Under the pieces are notes generated by a model that saw only the letters and a program-made list of their open reading frames with translations, ran no database searches and was not told the DNA's origin. This document shows, in pieces, positions 1 to 8,700 of a stretch of 64,000 bases of DNA (its first letter is position 1; every line of letters begins with the position of its first letter). Both the position numbers and the translations under genes were made by a program. Origin of the DNA: Paraburkholderia sp. CNPSo 3274 (GTDB taxonomy: Bacteria; Pseudomonadota; Gammaproteobacteria; Burkholderiales; Burkholderiaceae); the NCBI RefSeq assembly GCF_024206475.1, contig NZ_JAMBPR010000001.1, positions 186,001 through 250,000 of the forward strand, read 5' to 3'.

Positions 1-723
1 TTCAACATGGTGACGATGCTCGTGGCCGTGAACACGGCCACCTTCATCAGCGTGCAGAGTGCGTACGAGTCAGACTTCTTTATATTCCTGAATAGCAATA
101 TTGCCGGCGTGGCGGGCCTCCTGTTCGCCTATCTCTGGACGCGCGTCACGCGCCCGTTCGGCGCCGAACTCGCGGCGCGGCGCCTCTTGCGCTCGAGCTG
201 GAGCGACGTCGCGCTGTCGGCATCGGACACGCCTGTCGCGGACCAGCGCAATCTCACCTCGCGCATGGTCGATCGCCTCATGCAGCTCATTCCGCGTCTC
301 GCGGCTTCCGACGAGCACCGCCATCCGTCGATCGAGAGCTTCCGCGACCTGCGTATCGCGCTCAATTCGCTCGATTTGCGCCGCTCGCGCCACAAGCTCG
401 ACGGCGACGTGCCCGACGCGATCGACCGCGTGCTCGCGGGCGTAAGCGACCACTATGCGCGCTGCGCGCGGGCGAGCGCGCGTCAGGACGCCCCGTCCGC
501 GCTACTCGCCAACATCGACGACGCCATGCGCCGCGTCGCGGCCCGCGCGCGCGCGCAACTGCCGCCCGCCGCCCTTGCCGACGCAGATGCCCAGCCCGCG
601 CCGCGCGCGCTCGTCTCGCAGCGCTGGCTGCGCGACACGCTGCACGCGCTGGTGGGCCTGCGCATCGCGCTCTATCCGGCTCTTGCGGCGCAATCGCCAT
701 CCAGCCCGGAGGCCACGGTATGA
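1..723 (+). CDS. FUSC-family aromatic acid / fusaric acid efflux protein, C-terminal part (5' end outside window)
   Basis: The frame is open from the first base, so this is the C-terminal ~240 residues of a longer inner-membrane protein. What is visible is the end of a membrane region (residues about 1-45, hydrophobic with an FLNSNIAG-VAGLLFAYLW segment) followed by a long soluble, Arg-rich helical domain, as in FUSC/AaeB-type transporters. The next genes encode a DUF1656 protein, an HlyD adaptor and a NodT-type outer-membrane lipoprotein, the normal partners of this family in Burkholderia fusaric-acid or p-hydroxybenzoate efflux operons. The substrate cannot be read from the sequence. Family assignment is confident because of sequence and context together. 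Confidence 0.88.
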   Translation, partial: FNMVTMLVAVNTATFISVQSAYESDFFIFLNSNIAGVAGLLFAYLWTRVTRPFGAELAARRLLRSSWSDVALSASDTPVADQRNLTSRMVDRLMQLIPRLAASDEHRHPSIESFRDLRIALNSLDLRRSRHKLDGDVPDAIDRVLAGVSDHYARCARASARQDAPSALLANIDDAMRRVAARARAQLPPAALADADAQPAPRALVSQRWLRDTLHALVGLRIALYPALAAQSPSSPEATV

Positions 724-760
724 GCGCGCATCCCTCCCGTCCTTTTTCGAAACCCGCATC

Positions 761-970
761 ATGATCGGCGAAATCGATATCTTTGGCGTGTTCGTGCCCG
801 CCGTGCTCGTGCTGATGCTGATCGCGTACCTCATCAATGTCGTGATCGGCAAGGTGCTCACGCGCGTCGGCTTTTACCGGCTCGTGTGGCATCGTTCCAT
901 TTTCGATCTCGGCATCTACGTCTTTGTGCTGGCTGCCGTCATCATCGTGTCGCATCGCTTCGTGAATTAA
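761..970 (+). CDS. DUF1656 (AaeX-like) small inner-membrane protein
   Basis: 69 residues beginning MIGEIDIFGVF, with two hydrophobic segments (about residues 9-30 and 48-65) separated by a short basic loop. This is the typical size and pattern of DUF1656/AaeX proteins, which almost always sit between the FUSC pump and the HlyD adaptor. It starts 37 bp after the FUSC stop and its TAA is followed one base later by the GTG of the HlyD gene, so the three are one operon. Function within the pump is unknown for the family; a structural or assembly role is inferred. Confidence 0.87.
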   Translation: MIGEIDIFGVFVPAVLVLMLIAYLINVVIGKVLTRVGFYRLVWHRSIFDLGIYVFVLAAVIIVSHRFVN

Positions 971-971
971 C

Positions 972-1964
972 GTGAACGTGAAAAAAACCTGGTTCTCCGC
1001 AGGACAGATCCTGCTGACGCTCATCGTCGTCGTGGTCGCCGCCCTCGTGCTGTGGCGCATCGTCAACTACTACATGTTCTCGCCCTGGACGCGCGACGGC
1101 CGCGTGCGCGCCGACGTGATCCAGGTCGCGCCCGACGTCGGCGGCCTCATCACCAGCGTCGACGTAGCCGACAACCAGCAAGTCAAGCAAGGCCAGGTGC
1201 TGTTCGTGATCGACCAGGCGCGCTATTCGCTCGCGCTGCGCCTCGCCCAGGCTTCGCTCGAGCAGCGCAAGGCCACGCTCGCCCAGGCAAAGCGCGAGTA
1301 CGCGCGCAATATCGCGCTCGGCAATCTCGTGGCGGCGGAAACGCTGGAGGAAAGCCGCACGCGCGTCGATCAGGGCGAAGCCGCGGCGGCCGACGCCCAG
1401 GTCCAGGTCGACACCGCCAAGCTCAATCTTCAGCGCACGACGATCGTGAGCCCCGTGGACGGCTATTTGAACGACCGCGCGCCGCGTGTTGGCGAGTACG
1501 TCACGGCAGGCCGCGCGGTGGTCGCCGTGGTGGACATGCATTCGTTCCGCGTGGACGGCTACTTCGAGGAAACGCGCCTGCACGGCATTCAAATCGGCCA
1601 ACCCGTGGAGATCACGGTGATGGGCGAGACGCGCCCGCTGCGTGGTCATGTGCAAAGCATCGTCGCAGCGATCGAGGACCGCGACCGCCAGGCGGCGCCG
1701 AACCTGCTGCCCAACGTGAATCCGGCGTTCAGCTGGGTGCGTCTCGCGCAGCGCATTCCGGTGCGCGTGGCACTCGATGAAGTGCCCGACGATTTCCGCA
1801 TGATCGCGGGCCGCACGGCAACCGTGGCCGTGCGCACCGAAGCGGGCAACGACCGCCAGGCCGCGCGCGCGAATAATGCCAGCGGCGCCGTCGCCTCGCA
1901 GCCCGCTACGGGTGCGAGCGCCCCCGCCCCCCCCGCTTCCCAGGCTGCCGGAGCTTCGCAATGA
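972..1964 (+). CDS. HlyD/EmrA-family periplasmic adaptor of the FUSC efflux system
   Basis: 330 residues starting at a GTG. One N-terminal membrane anchor (residues about 10-30) precedes a biotinyl-lipoyl-like half motif (VAPDVGGLITSVDV), a coiled-coil hairpin rich in Ala/Gln (about 85-160) and a second lipoyl half (IVSPVDGYLNDRAPRVGEYV), then a beta-barrel domain containing VDGYFEETRLHGIQIGQPV. The C-terminal 45 residues are low-complexity Ala/Pro/Ser. This is the AaeA/FusE layout. The stop overlaps the ATG of the outer-membrane gene (ATGA), showing translational coupling. It should link the inner-membrane FUSC protein to the NodT channel; substrate probably an aromatic carboxylate or fusaric acid (inference from family). 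Confidence 0.92.
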   Translation: MNVKKTWFSAGQILLTLIVVVVAALVLWRIVNYYMFSPWTRDGRVRADVIQVAPDVGGLITSVDVADNQQVKQGQVLFVIDQARYSLALRLAQASLEQRKATLAQAKREYARNIALGNLVAAETLEESRTRVDQGEAAAADAQVQVDTAKLNLQRTTIVSPVDGYLNDRAPRVGEYVTAGRAVVAVVDMHSFRVDGYFEETRLHGIQIGQPVEITVMGETRPLRGHVQSIVAAIEDRDRQAAPNLLPNVNPAFSWVRLAQRIPVRVALDEVPDDFRMIAGRTATVAVRTEAGNDRQAARANNASGAVASQPATGASAPAPPASQAAGASQ

Positions 1965-3496
1965 CACGCCGCAGCCTCTCGCGCCGCCGCTTCTGGCCAA
2001 ACGTCTCACCCAAGCTCGCGCTCGCGCCGCTCACGCTCGCGCTGGGCGCGTGCATCACGCTCGGTCCCAACTACCACGTGCCGCAGGAAGCCGTGGTCAA
2101 TGCGCCGCTCGCGCAGGGGCCGATTGAAGGCGCGGACCATGCGCCGGTCTCGCAACTGGGCGTGCCCGCCAACTGGTGGCAGCTCTATGACGACCCCACG
2201 CTCAACGAACTCGTGCAGGAAGCGCTGAAGTCGAACACGGATCTGCGCGTGGCGGCGGCGAATCTCGCGCGCTCGCGCGCGGCGGTCGACGTCGCCAACG
2301 CACAGGGCGGCTTCTCGGGCAACGCGCATGCCTCCGCCGAGCGCGCGCAGGTGTCGGGCGAGCAGTTTCTCCTGTTCGAAAAGGTGCCTGTCGCGACCTT
2401 GGGCGACCTCGGCGTCAACGTGTCGTACGAGTTCGACCTGTTCGGCAAGCTCCGGCGCGGCGTGGAGGCCGCGCGCGCCGACGACGCGGCCGTGGAAGCC
2501 GCGGCCGATCTCGCGCGCATCACCGTGGTCGCCAACGTGGCGCAGGCTTACGTGGAATCGTGCTCGGCCGCCGAAGAACTGCAGATCGCGCAGGAATCGC
2601 TCAAGCTGCAGAACGAGCGCGTGGCGCTCACGAAGCGCCTGCGCGACGCGGGCCGTGGCAACCAGCCCGACGTGACGCGCGGGCAGACCCAGGCCAATAC
2701 GATCGCCGCCGATATCCCGCGCTTCGAGGGACACCGCCGCGTCGCCCAATACCAGCTCGCCATGCTGCTCGCGCGCGCGCCCAAGGACCTGCCCCCCGCC
2801 GCGCTCGCGTGCAACCGCCTGCCCAGGCTCAAGCAGCCGATTCCCGTCGGTGACGGCGCCGCGCTCCTCAAGCGCCGCCCCGACGTGCGCGAGGCGGAAC
2901 GTCAACTCGCGGCATCGACGGCGCGCATTGGTGTAGCGATCGCCGAGATGTACCCCGACGTCACGTTCGGCGCGGGCGTGGGCACGATCGGCCTGACCAG
3001 CGACCTGTTCACCCCGGCGACCAATGCCTGGTCATTCGGCCCCCTGATCAGCTGGACCTTCCCGGTCAACGGCCAGCGCGACCGCGTGCGCGCCGCAGAG
3101 GCCGCGACGGGCGGCGCGCTCGCGCACTTCGACGGCGTGGTGCTCAACGCGCTGCGCGAAACGCAGTCGAGCCTCGCGACGTATGCCGCCGACGACCAGC
3201 GCGCGGATGCGCTGCGCACGGCCTATACGTCCGCGCAGCAGTCGGCGGACGAAACGCATCGTCTGTATGGGGCGGGCCGCGAAGCGTTCCTCTCCGACCT
3301 CGATGCCACGCGCACGCTCACCAGTGTGCACGCGCAGGTCGCCGCCGCCGAAGGCCAGGTCGCGCTCGACCAGGTGCGGTTGTTCCTCGCGCTGGGCGGC
3401 GGCTGGGAAGGGAATCAGCAAACGATGCAGCAGCCGGGGGCGCAAGGCACCCAACCGGCACCGGCGGCAACCGCTGCGACCGCGCCCGCGAATTAA
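1961..3496 (+). CDS. NodT-family efflux outer-membrane lipoprotein
   Basis: 511 residues. A signal peptide ends in a lipobox (LALGAC, lipid Cys at residue 31). Two repeated outer-membrane efflux (TolC-like) domains follow, with the family signature WWQLYDDPTLNELVQEAL near residue 75 and RRPDVREAERQLAASTARIGVA near 305. The last 30 residues are Gln/Ala/Pro-rich. It overlaps the adaptor gene by 4 bp and ends the operon; the convergent pbpC gene ends 17 bp downstream with no clear terminator hairpin between. It forms the outer-membrane exit duct of the tripartite pump. Confidence 0.93.
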   Translation: MTRRSLSRRRFWPNVSPKLALAPLTLALGACITLGPNYHVPQEAVVNAPLAQGPIEGADHAPVSQLGVPANWWQLYDDPTLNELVQEALKSNTDLRVAAANLARSRAAVDVANAQGGFSGNAHASAERAQVSGEQFLLFEKVPVATLGDLGVNVSYEFDLFGKLRRGVEAARADDAAVEAAADLARITVVANVAQAYVESCSAAEELQIAQESLKLQNERVALTKRLRDAGRGNQPDVTRGQTQANTIAADIPRFEGHRRVAQYQLAMLLARAPKDLPPAALACNRLPRLKQPIPVGDGAALLKRRPDVREAERQLAASTARIGVAIAEMYPDVTFGAGVGTIGLTSDLFTPATNAWSFGPLISWTFPVNGQRDRVRAAEAATGGALAHFDGVVLNALRETQSSLATYAADDQRADALRTAYTSAQQSADETHRLYGAGREAFLSDLDATRTLTSVHAQVAAAEGQVALDQVRLFLALGGGWEGNQQTMQQPGAQGTQPAPAATAATAPAN

Positions 3497-3513
3497 AGGC
3501 GCTTGCCTCTCCT

Positions 3514-5790
3514 TCAGCGCGCTACGCCGCCTTGCGCGGCGTCGGCGCGCACCGACTTCCGTGGCTTCGTAGTCGCGCCGCGGACCTCGAAGCGCACGGT
3601 ATCGGTCACCTGCCCGCTCGCATCGACGAGTTCGAGCGTGTGCTTGCCCGGCCAGGGCAGCCACGCGACGCGCGCGGCGCCGCCCAACGCCTTGCCGTCC
3701 AGGCGCCAGTTCACGCGCGCATTCGAGCCCGTCGCACGCTCGAACCAGACACGCTGACGCTGCGCGGGAATGTCGGGATCGAGCGCGACAATGGTGCCGT
3801 CCACGGGGCTGCCGATTTGCGCGGGTCCACGCGCGAGATCGGCTGCATTCGATGCGAGCCCCACTAGCGGCGTAGACGTGCCCGCGATGAACCACTCGTT
3901 GCGAGAAGGCTCCACCGCATTGGCGAACTGCACGCGCACGCGCTCGACGCCAGGCGGCGCGGCAGGCGCGACACTCGGCACGCGCCGATGCAGATAGCCG
4001 ACGATGGCAGCCCACACCGGCGCCGCGCCGGTCACGCCCGAGACGTCCCACATGGGCGAGCCATCCGCGTTACCGACCCACACGCCCACCGTATAGCGCG
4101 ACGTGAAGCCCACGGTCCAGTTGTCGCGCATGTCCTTGCTCGTGCCCGTCTTGACCGCGGAAAACATGCGCGTATCCAGCGGACTGTCGAAATCGAAGGT
4201 ACGCGTGCGCGCATTGTTGTCGGCGAGCACGTCCGTGACGATGAACGCGGACTCACGGCTGAATACCCGCTTCGACGCGCTATTCGATGCGGACTTCGCT
4301 GGCGCAGGCAATTCGGCGATCGGGCTCACGACGCCGCCATTGGCCAGCGCGCGATACGCATTGGTGAGCGTGACGAGGCTCACGTCCGCGCTGCCCAGCG
4401 CGAGACTGAAGCCATAGTAGTCGCCCGCCTGCGTGAGCGGCAGGCCGAGCGCCGTGAGCGTCTTCGCGAATCGATGCGGCGTAACCATCACGAGCGTGCG
4501 CACGGCCGGCACGTTCAGCGACGAGCCGAGCGCGGTGCGCACGCTCACCCAGCCCTTGAAGCCCTTGTCGTAGTTCTGCGGCATGTAGAGGCCGCCGCCC
4601 GCCGCGAGATCGAGCGGGGCGTCGTCGAGCAGCGACGCGGTCGTCACGCGGCGCTCGTCGATGGCCTCGGCGTAAAGAAAAGGCTTGAGCGTCGAGCCTG
4701 CCTGGCGCAACGCGAGCGCCGCGTCGACCTCGCGCGCCTTCGACAGGCCTCCTGATGACCCGACCCACGCGCGCACTTCGCCCGTTGCGTTATCCAGAAC
4801 GACGACCGCGCCGTCCTGCACATTGCGCGGATGCGCGCGCGCATTGAGTTCGATGAGCGTGCGCGTGAGCGTGTCGCGCGCGTAGCGTTGCAGGTTCGCG
4901 TCGAGCGTCGAGCGCACGCGCATGCCGGGCGCGGGATGCACGGCGTTCGCGATCTGGCGCGCGAAGTGGGGTGCCAGCTGCGGCGAGTTTTCGCTGCGCC
5001 CGTCGAACGAGGGGTCGTCGGCGGCGATGGCCGGGCGCGCGAACGCCATCTGCACGAAGGCATCGAGATTCGGGCAGCCGCTATCGACGTTCGCTGCGCG
5101 CATGTCGCGCAGGATGCGGCACGCGCGCATGGCGACCTTCGTATAAGGCGCATTGGGCGCGCGGATCAGCGCGGCGGCGACGGCCGATTCGCGTTCGTCG
5201 AGCCCCGACGGTGCCTTGCCGAACAGCGTTTGCGAAAGCGCGGAAAGACCCACTGCCTCGCCACGGAACGGCACGAGGTTCAAATACGCCTCGAGAATCT
5301 GATCCTTGCGCCAACTGCGCTCGAGCCGCAGCGCGTCCACGGCTTGGACGGCCTTTTGCGCGAGCGAGCGCTGGCCCGAGTGCTTCGGGTCGTCGTCGAG
5401 CAGGCCTGTGAGCTGCATCGTGACCGTGGATGCCCCGCGCGTGCGAGTACTCCACAGGTTCGCCCAGGCGGCGGCCGTCGCGCCACGCCAGTCGACGCCG
5501 CTGTGCTCGTAGAATCGTTTGTCCTCCGAAACGACGATTGCCTCGCGCAGCGCGGGCGAAACGTCGGCGAGCGCGACCCAGTCGCCGCGCCTCGCGGTGT
5601 GTTCCACCCGCGTGCGCTGCAACGGCGTGCCGTCGCGCGCCAGCAGGACCCAGTCGGAGCTTTTCCACTGGCCGCGCACGTCATCGAAAGTCGGCAGTGC
5701 GAACGCGGGCAACGGCAGCAGCACGAGGCACAGCGCGGCAACGCCGAGTGCCCCCATACCGCGATGCCGTAGCGCGAATGGGCCGCTCAT
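3514..5790 (-). CDS. pbpC: Penicillin-binding protein 1C (glycosyltransferase/transpeptidase)
   Basis: 758 residues from the ATG at 5790, which overlaps the stop of the A2M gene by 4 bp (ATGA). An N-terminal signal/anchor (about 14-32) is followed by a GT51 glycosyltransferase domain with the SEDKRFYEHSGVDWRG motif and RGASTVTMQ, then a transpeptidase domain with catalytic STLK (Ser about 366), SLN and KTGTS (about 545), and a C-terminal BiPBP_C domain (about 670-745). This is the full PBP1C architecture. PBP1C is usually encoded with a bacterial alpha-2-macroglobulin, as here, and the pair is thought to repair cell wall and trap proteases after outer-membrane damage. Confidence 0.96.
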   Translation of the reverse strand: MSGPFALRHRGMGALGVAALCLVLLPLPAFALPTFDDVRGQWKSSDWVLLARDGTPLQRTRVEHTARRGDWVALADVSPALREAIVVSEDKRFYEHSGVDWRGATAAAWANLWSTRTRGASTVTMQLTGLLDDDPKHSGQRSLAQKAVQAVDALRLERSWRKDQILEAYLNLVPFRGEAVGLSALSQTLFGKAPSGLDERESAVAAALIRAPNAPYTKVAMRACRILRDMRAANVDSGCPNLDAFVQMAFARPAIAADDPSFDGRSENSPQLAPHFARQIANAVHPAPGMRVRSTLDANLQRYARDTLTRTLIELNARAHPRNVQDGAVVVLDNATGEVRAWVGSSGGLSKAREVDAALALRQAGSTLKPFLYAEAIDERRVTTASLLDDAPLDLAAGGGLYMPQNYDKGFKGWVSVRTALGSSLNVPAVRTLVMVTPHRFAKTLTALGLPLTQAGDYYGFSLALGSADVSLVTLTNAYRALANGGVVSPIAELPAPAKSASNSASKRVFSRESAFIVTDVLADNNARTRTFDFDSPLDTRMFSAVKTGTSKDMRDNWTVGFTSRYTVGVWVGNADGSPMWDVSGVTGAAPVWAAIVGYLHRRVPSVAPAAPPGVERVRVQFANAVEPSRNEWFIAGTSTPLVGLASNAADLARGPAQIGSPVDGTIVALDPDIPAQRQRVWFERATGSNARVNWRLDGKALGGAARVAWLPWPGKHTLELVDASGQVTDTVRFEVRGATTKPRKSVRADAAQGGVAR

Positions 5791-8700
5791 GGCGCCGCCT
5801 TCACAACCACCGGCGCATTCGGCGCGACGCCGAACGTGGCCGGCGCGTAGAGCGCCTCCACGCGCGTGGGCGGCAACCCGAAGGTGCCGACGTTGTTGAG
5901 CCGCGCCGTGTACTCCACCGAGACTTTGCCCTTCGGCAGAAACTCGTAATAGGCGCGATAACCGTCGAAGCCGCGCTCGATGAACGCGGGCCACGGACCG
6001 TTCTCGTCCTGCTTCTCGCCCTGGGTCGCCACGGCCGAATCGCGCCCGAGCCCGGAGCCGAGGATCGTCGCGCCCGCGGGAATCGGGTCGTTCACGACCA
6101 CCCACGTCATATCGGTCTGTGCGTCGATGTCGAGGCGCACGCGTACGACGTCGCCACGCGTATACACGCCCTTCGCCGCGGCGTCCACCGGCGTGATGGT
6201 CTTCGTGATGCGATAGCCCGCCGCGAACGGCGCACGCAACGCGACCGCCGCGAGGCTTTCCACCGTGGCCCACGGCTTGCCGCTTCCTTCCTGCGTCAAC
6301 GTGAGCGGCGCGCCCGCGTTCTGCTTTGGCCATGCGAGCAGCGTGCTGCGCGCGGGTGCGTTTAGCGTCGCCGCCGTGGCCCCGCTGGCGCCCGGTGCCG
6401 ATTGCGACGCCGCTTGCGACGCCGCGTTCCAGCCAACGACGCGAGACGTATCGCCGAACTGGATCTTCGTCACGCCCGTCACCGGATCGTGCTCGAACAC
6501 GCGCGAGAAGCGCTCGACCGCGAGCGAGCCATACGCGTTCGCCGTCGTCGTGCTCCATGCGCCGTTGCGTTGCAGCGCGAGCAGGCCCGCCACGAGCCGC
6601 GGCATTTCCTCCTTCCACGCGGGGTTATCGACAAAGGCCAGCGCGAGGCGCGCCGCGTTGACCTCCGTGCCCGTCATGAGCCACCACAAATCGTCTTCGG
6701 CGGCCGTCGAGAACGTAAGCTGCGTGCCCTGCCATGTGAGACGCGAGCGCAGGATCTGCTCGAGCTGCGCCAGCTTTTCCGCGCGATCCGGCACATCGCG
6801 CATGCGCGCGAGACTCTCCGCATAGTCGATCACCGCCGACGTGGGCCACTGGTTCGGCGCGATCTCGATCGAGCCGAACTGGCGTGCGTTCGCCGCGCCA
6901 TAGCGCGATAGGGCGTCGATGGCGGCGAGCTTGCGCAGATCGAGATCGCGGCGCGGCGCCCAGGAGTTGCGCTCGATGCGGCCTTCCACGAAGCGCGTGA
7001 GGCCCTCCACCATCTTGCTGCGCAACGCGTCCGGAAGCGCGAAGCGCGGGTCGAGCTTCGACGCCTCGTCGCTCACTGTGAGCAGATACGCGGTGAGCGC
7101 GGTGCTGCCACGGCTCGCGCTGTCGTCGGCAGGCGGGAAGTAGTTCGCGAGGCCGTCGTGGTCCAGATACACCGGCATGCGCGCAAGTTCCGCCTGCCAG
7201 CGCACCGGATCCCGCAGGCCGATCGCTATCGACGTTTGCTGCTCGAGGCAGGAATACGGATAGCGCGTGAACCAGCGGCGCACGCCGGGCAGGCCGTCCG
7301 CAAGCTTCGGCTGCAGCGACACCGCAATGCCGCCACGCACCACGCCTGCACGCGTCATGCTCGCGTTGGCCGGCGGCGCAACGGGAATCGAGAGCGTGCC
7401 GTCCACTTGCGCGAGCGTGGCCTGCTGCACCGTCACGGGGATTGCCGCGCTCGCCTGCTGCGCGAGCTTCACCGCGTCCGCCGCATGCGCGCCGCCCTGC
7501 TCCGCCGCGCTCACGTTCCACACGAGCGCGGGCCGCTCCGCTTCGGCGAGATCGTCGGGAACCGCTGCTGTCCACGCAATCTCACGCGACGAATTGGGTG
7601 CGAGGTCCACGGTCTGCGCGGCGAGCGCGAGCGGCGGCACGTTCGGCGTGACCAGCACTTTCATCGCGCGCGTGGTCGTATTGCGCAGCGTGAACTGCGC
7701 GCGGAAGATGTCGCCTTCGCGCACCTGCGGCGGCAGGCCCGAGATCAGCTGCAGATCCTGCGTGCTCTCGATCGTCGCGCTGCCCGTGCCGAAGCGCGCC
7801 ACCCCGCTCGCCGCAATTGCGACAATGCGAAAACGCGTGATCGAGTCGTTCAGCGGCACGTTCACTTGCGCCTCGCCCTTCGCATCGAGCGTGACGCGCG
7901 GGTTCCAGTAGAGCAGCGTGTCGAAGAGTTCGCGCGTCGCGCCATGCCCGCCGCCGCCGCCCGCCGGCACCGCCTTGCGCCCGAAGTGCCGCCGCCCGAC
8001 GATCTCCATTTGCGCCGTAGCCGTCTCCACGCCGTAGGCGCGTTGCTGCAGCATGGCGTCGAGCAGATCCCAACTGCGGTTGGGCATGAGTTCGAGCAGC
8101 GCTTCATCCACGGCCGCCACGGCGATCTGCGTACCCGCCGGCACCGGCTGACCGCCCGGAAGTTGCACGCGCAACTGTACGTGCGACGTTGCGCGTACCG
8201 CGTAGCGTTTCGCGTCGGGCGTCACGCTCACCGCGAGGCGGTGCGCCGCGTCGCCCACGCGGATTTGCGCGAGCCCGTAACGGAAAGCAGGCTTCGAAAG
8301 ATCGACGAGCGGCGTGGGCGCCTCGTACTGGCGGCCTTCGTACCAGAACGCGCGCGCCCATTCGAGCGGCGCTTTCCACCCCCAGGTGAAGAACGAATAC
8401 CACGGCACTTCGTGAATGCGCCCACGCAGCGCGAGCACCGAAACGTAGACGTTGGGCCCCCATGTGTCGCTCACCTTCAATTCGACGGTCGGGTCGCGCC
8501 CGTCGAGTTGAACCACGTGCGTTTCGATGATGCCCTCGCGCTCCACGGCCACGAGCGCCGTCGCAAAGCGAAACGGCATACGCACCTGGAAGCGCGCAGT
8601 CTCGCCGGGTTCGTAGCTCGTCTTTTCGGGCAACACGTCGATGCGATCCGTGTTCTCGCTGCCGAACCAGAGTTCGTCCTCGCGCGTGACCCATACCGAG

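Noticed and set aside
942..2009. 355-codon minus-strand frame opposite the HlyD gene
   Set aside because: Shadow of a confident adaptor gene; translation has no domain and biased Arg/His content.
5791..6618. In-frame N-terminal extension of PbpC reaching far into the A2M gene
   Set aside because: The extension is Arg/Gly-rich and lies out of frame inside the conserved A2M sequence. The ATG at 5790, coupled by ATGA, leads directly into the PbpC signal anchor.
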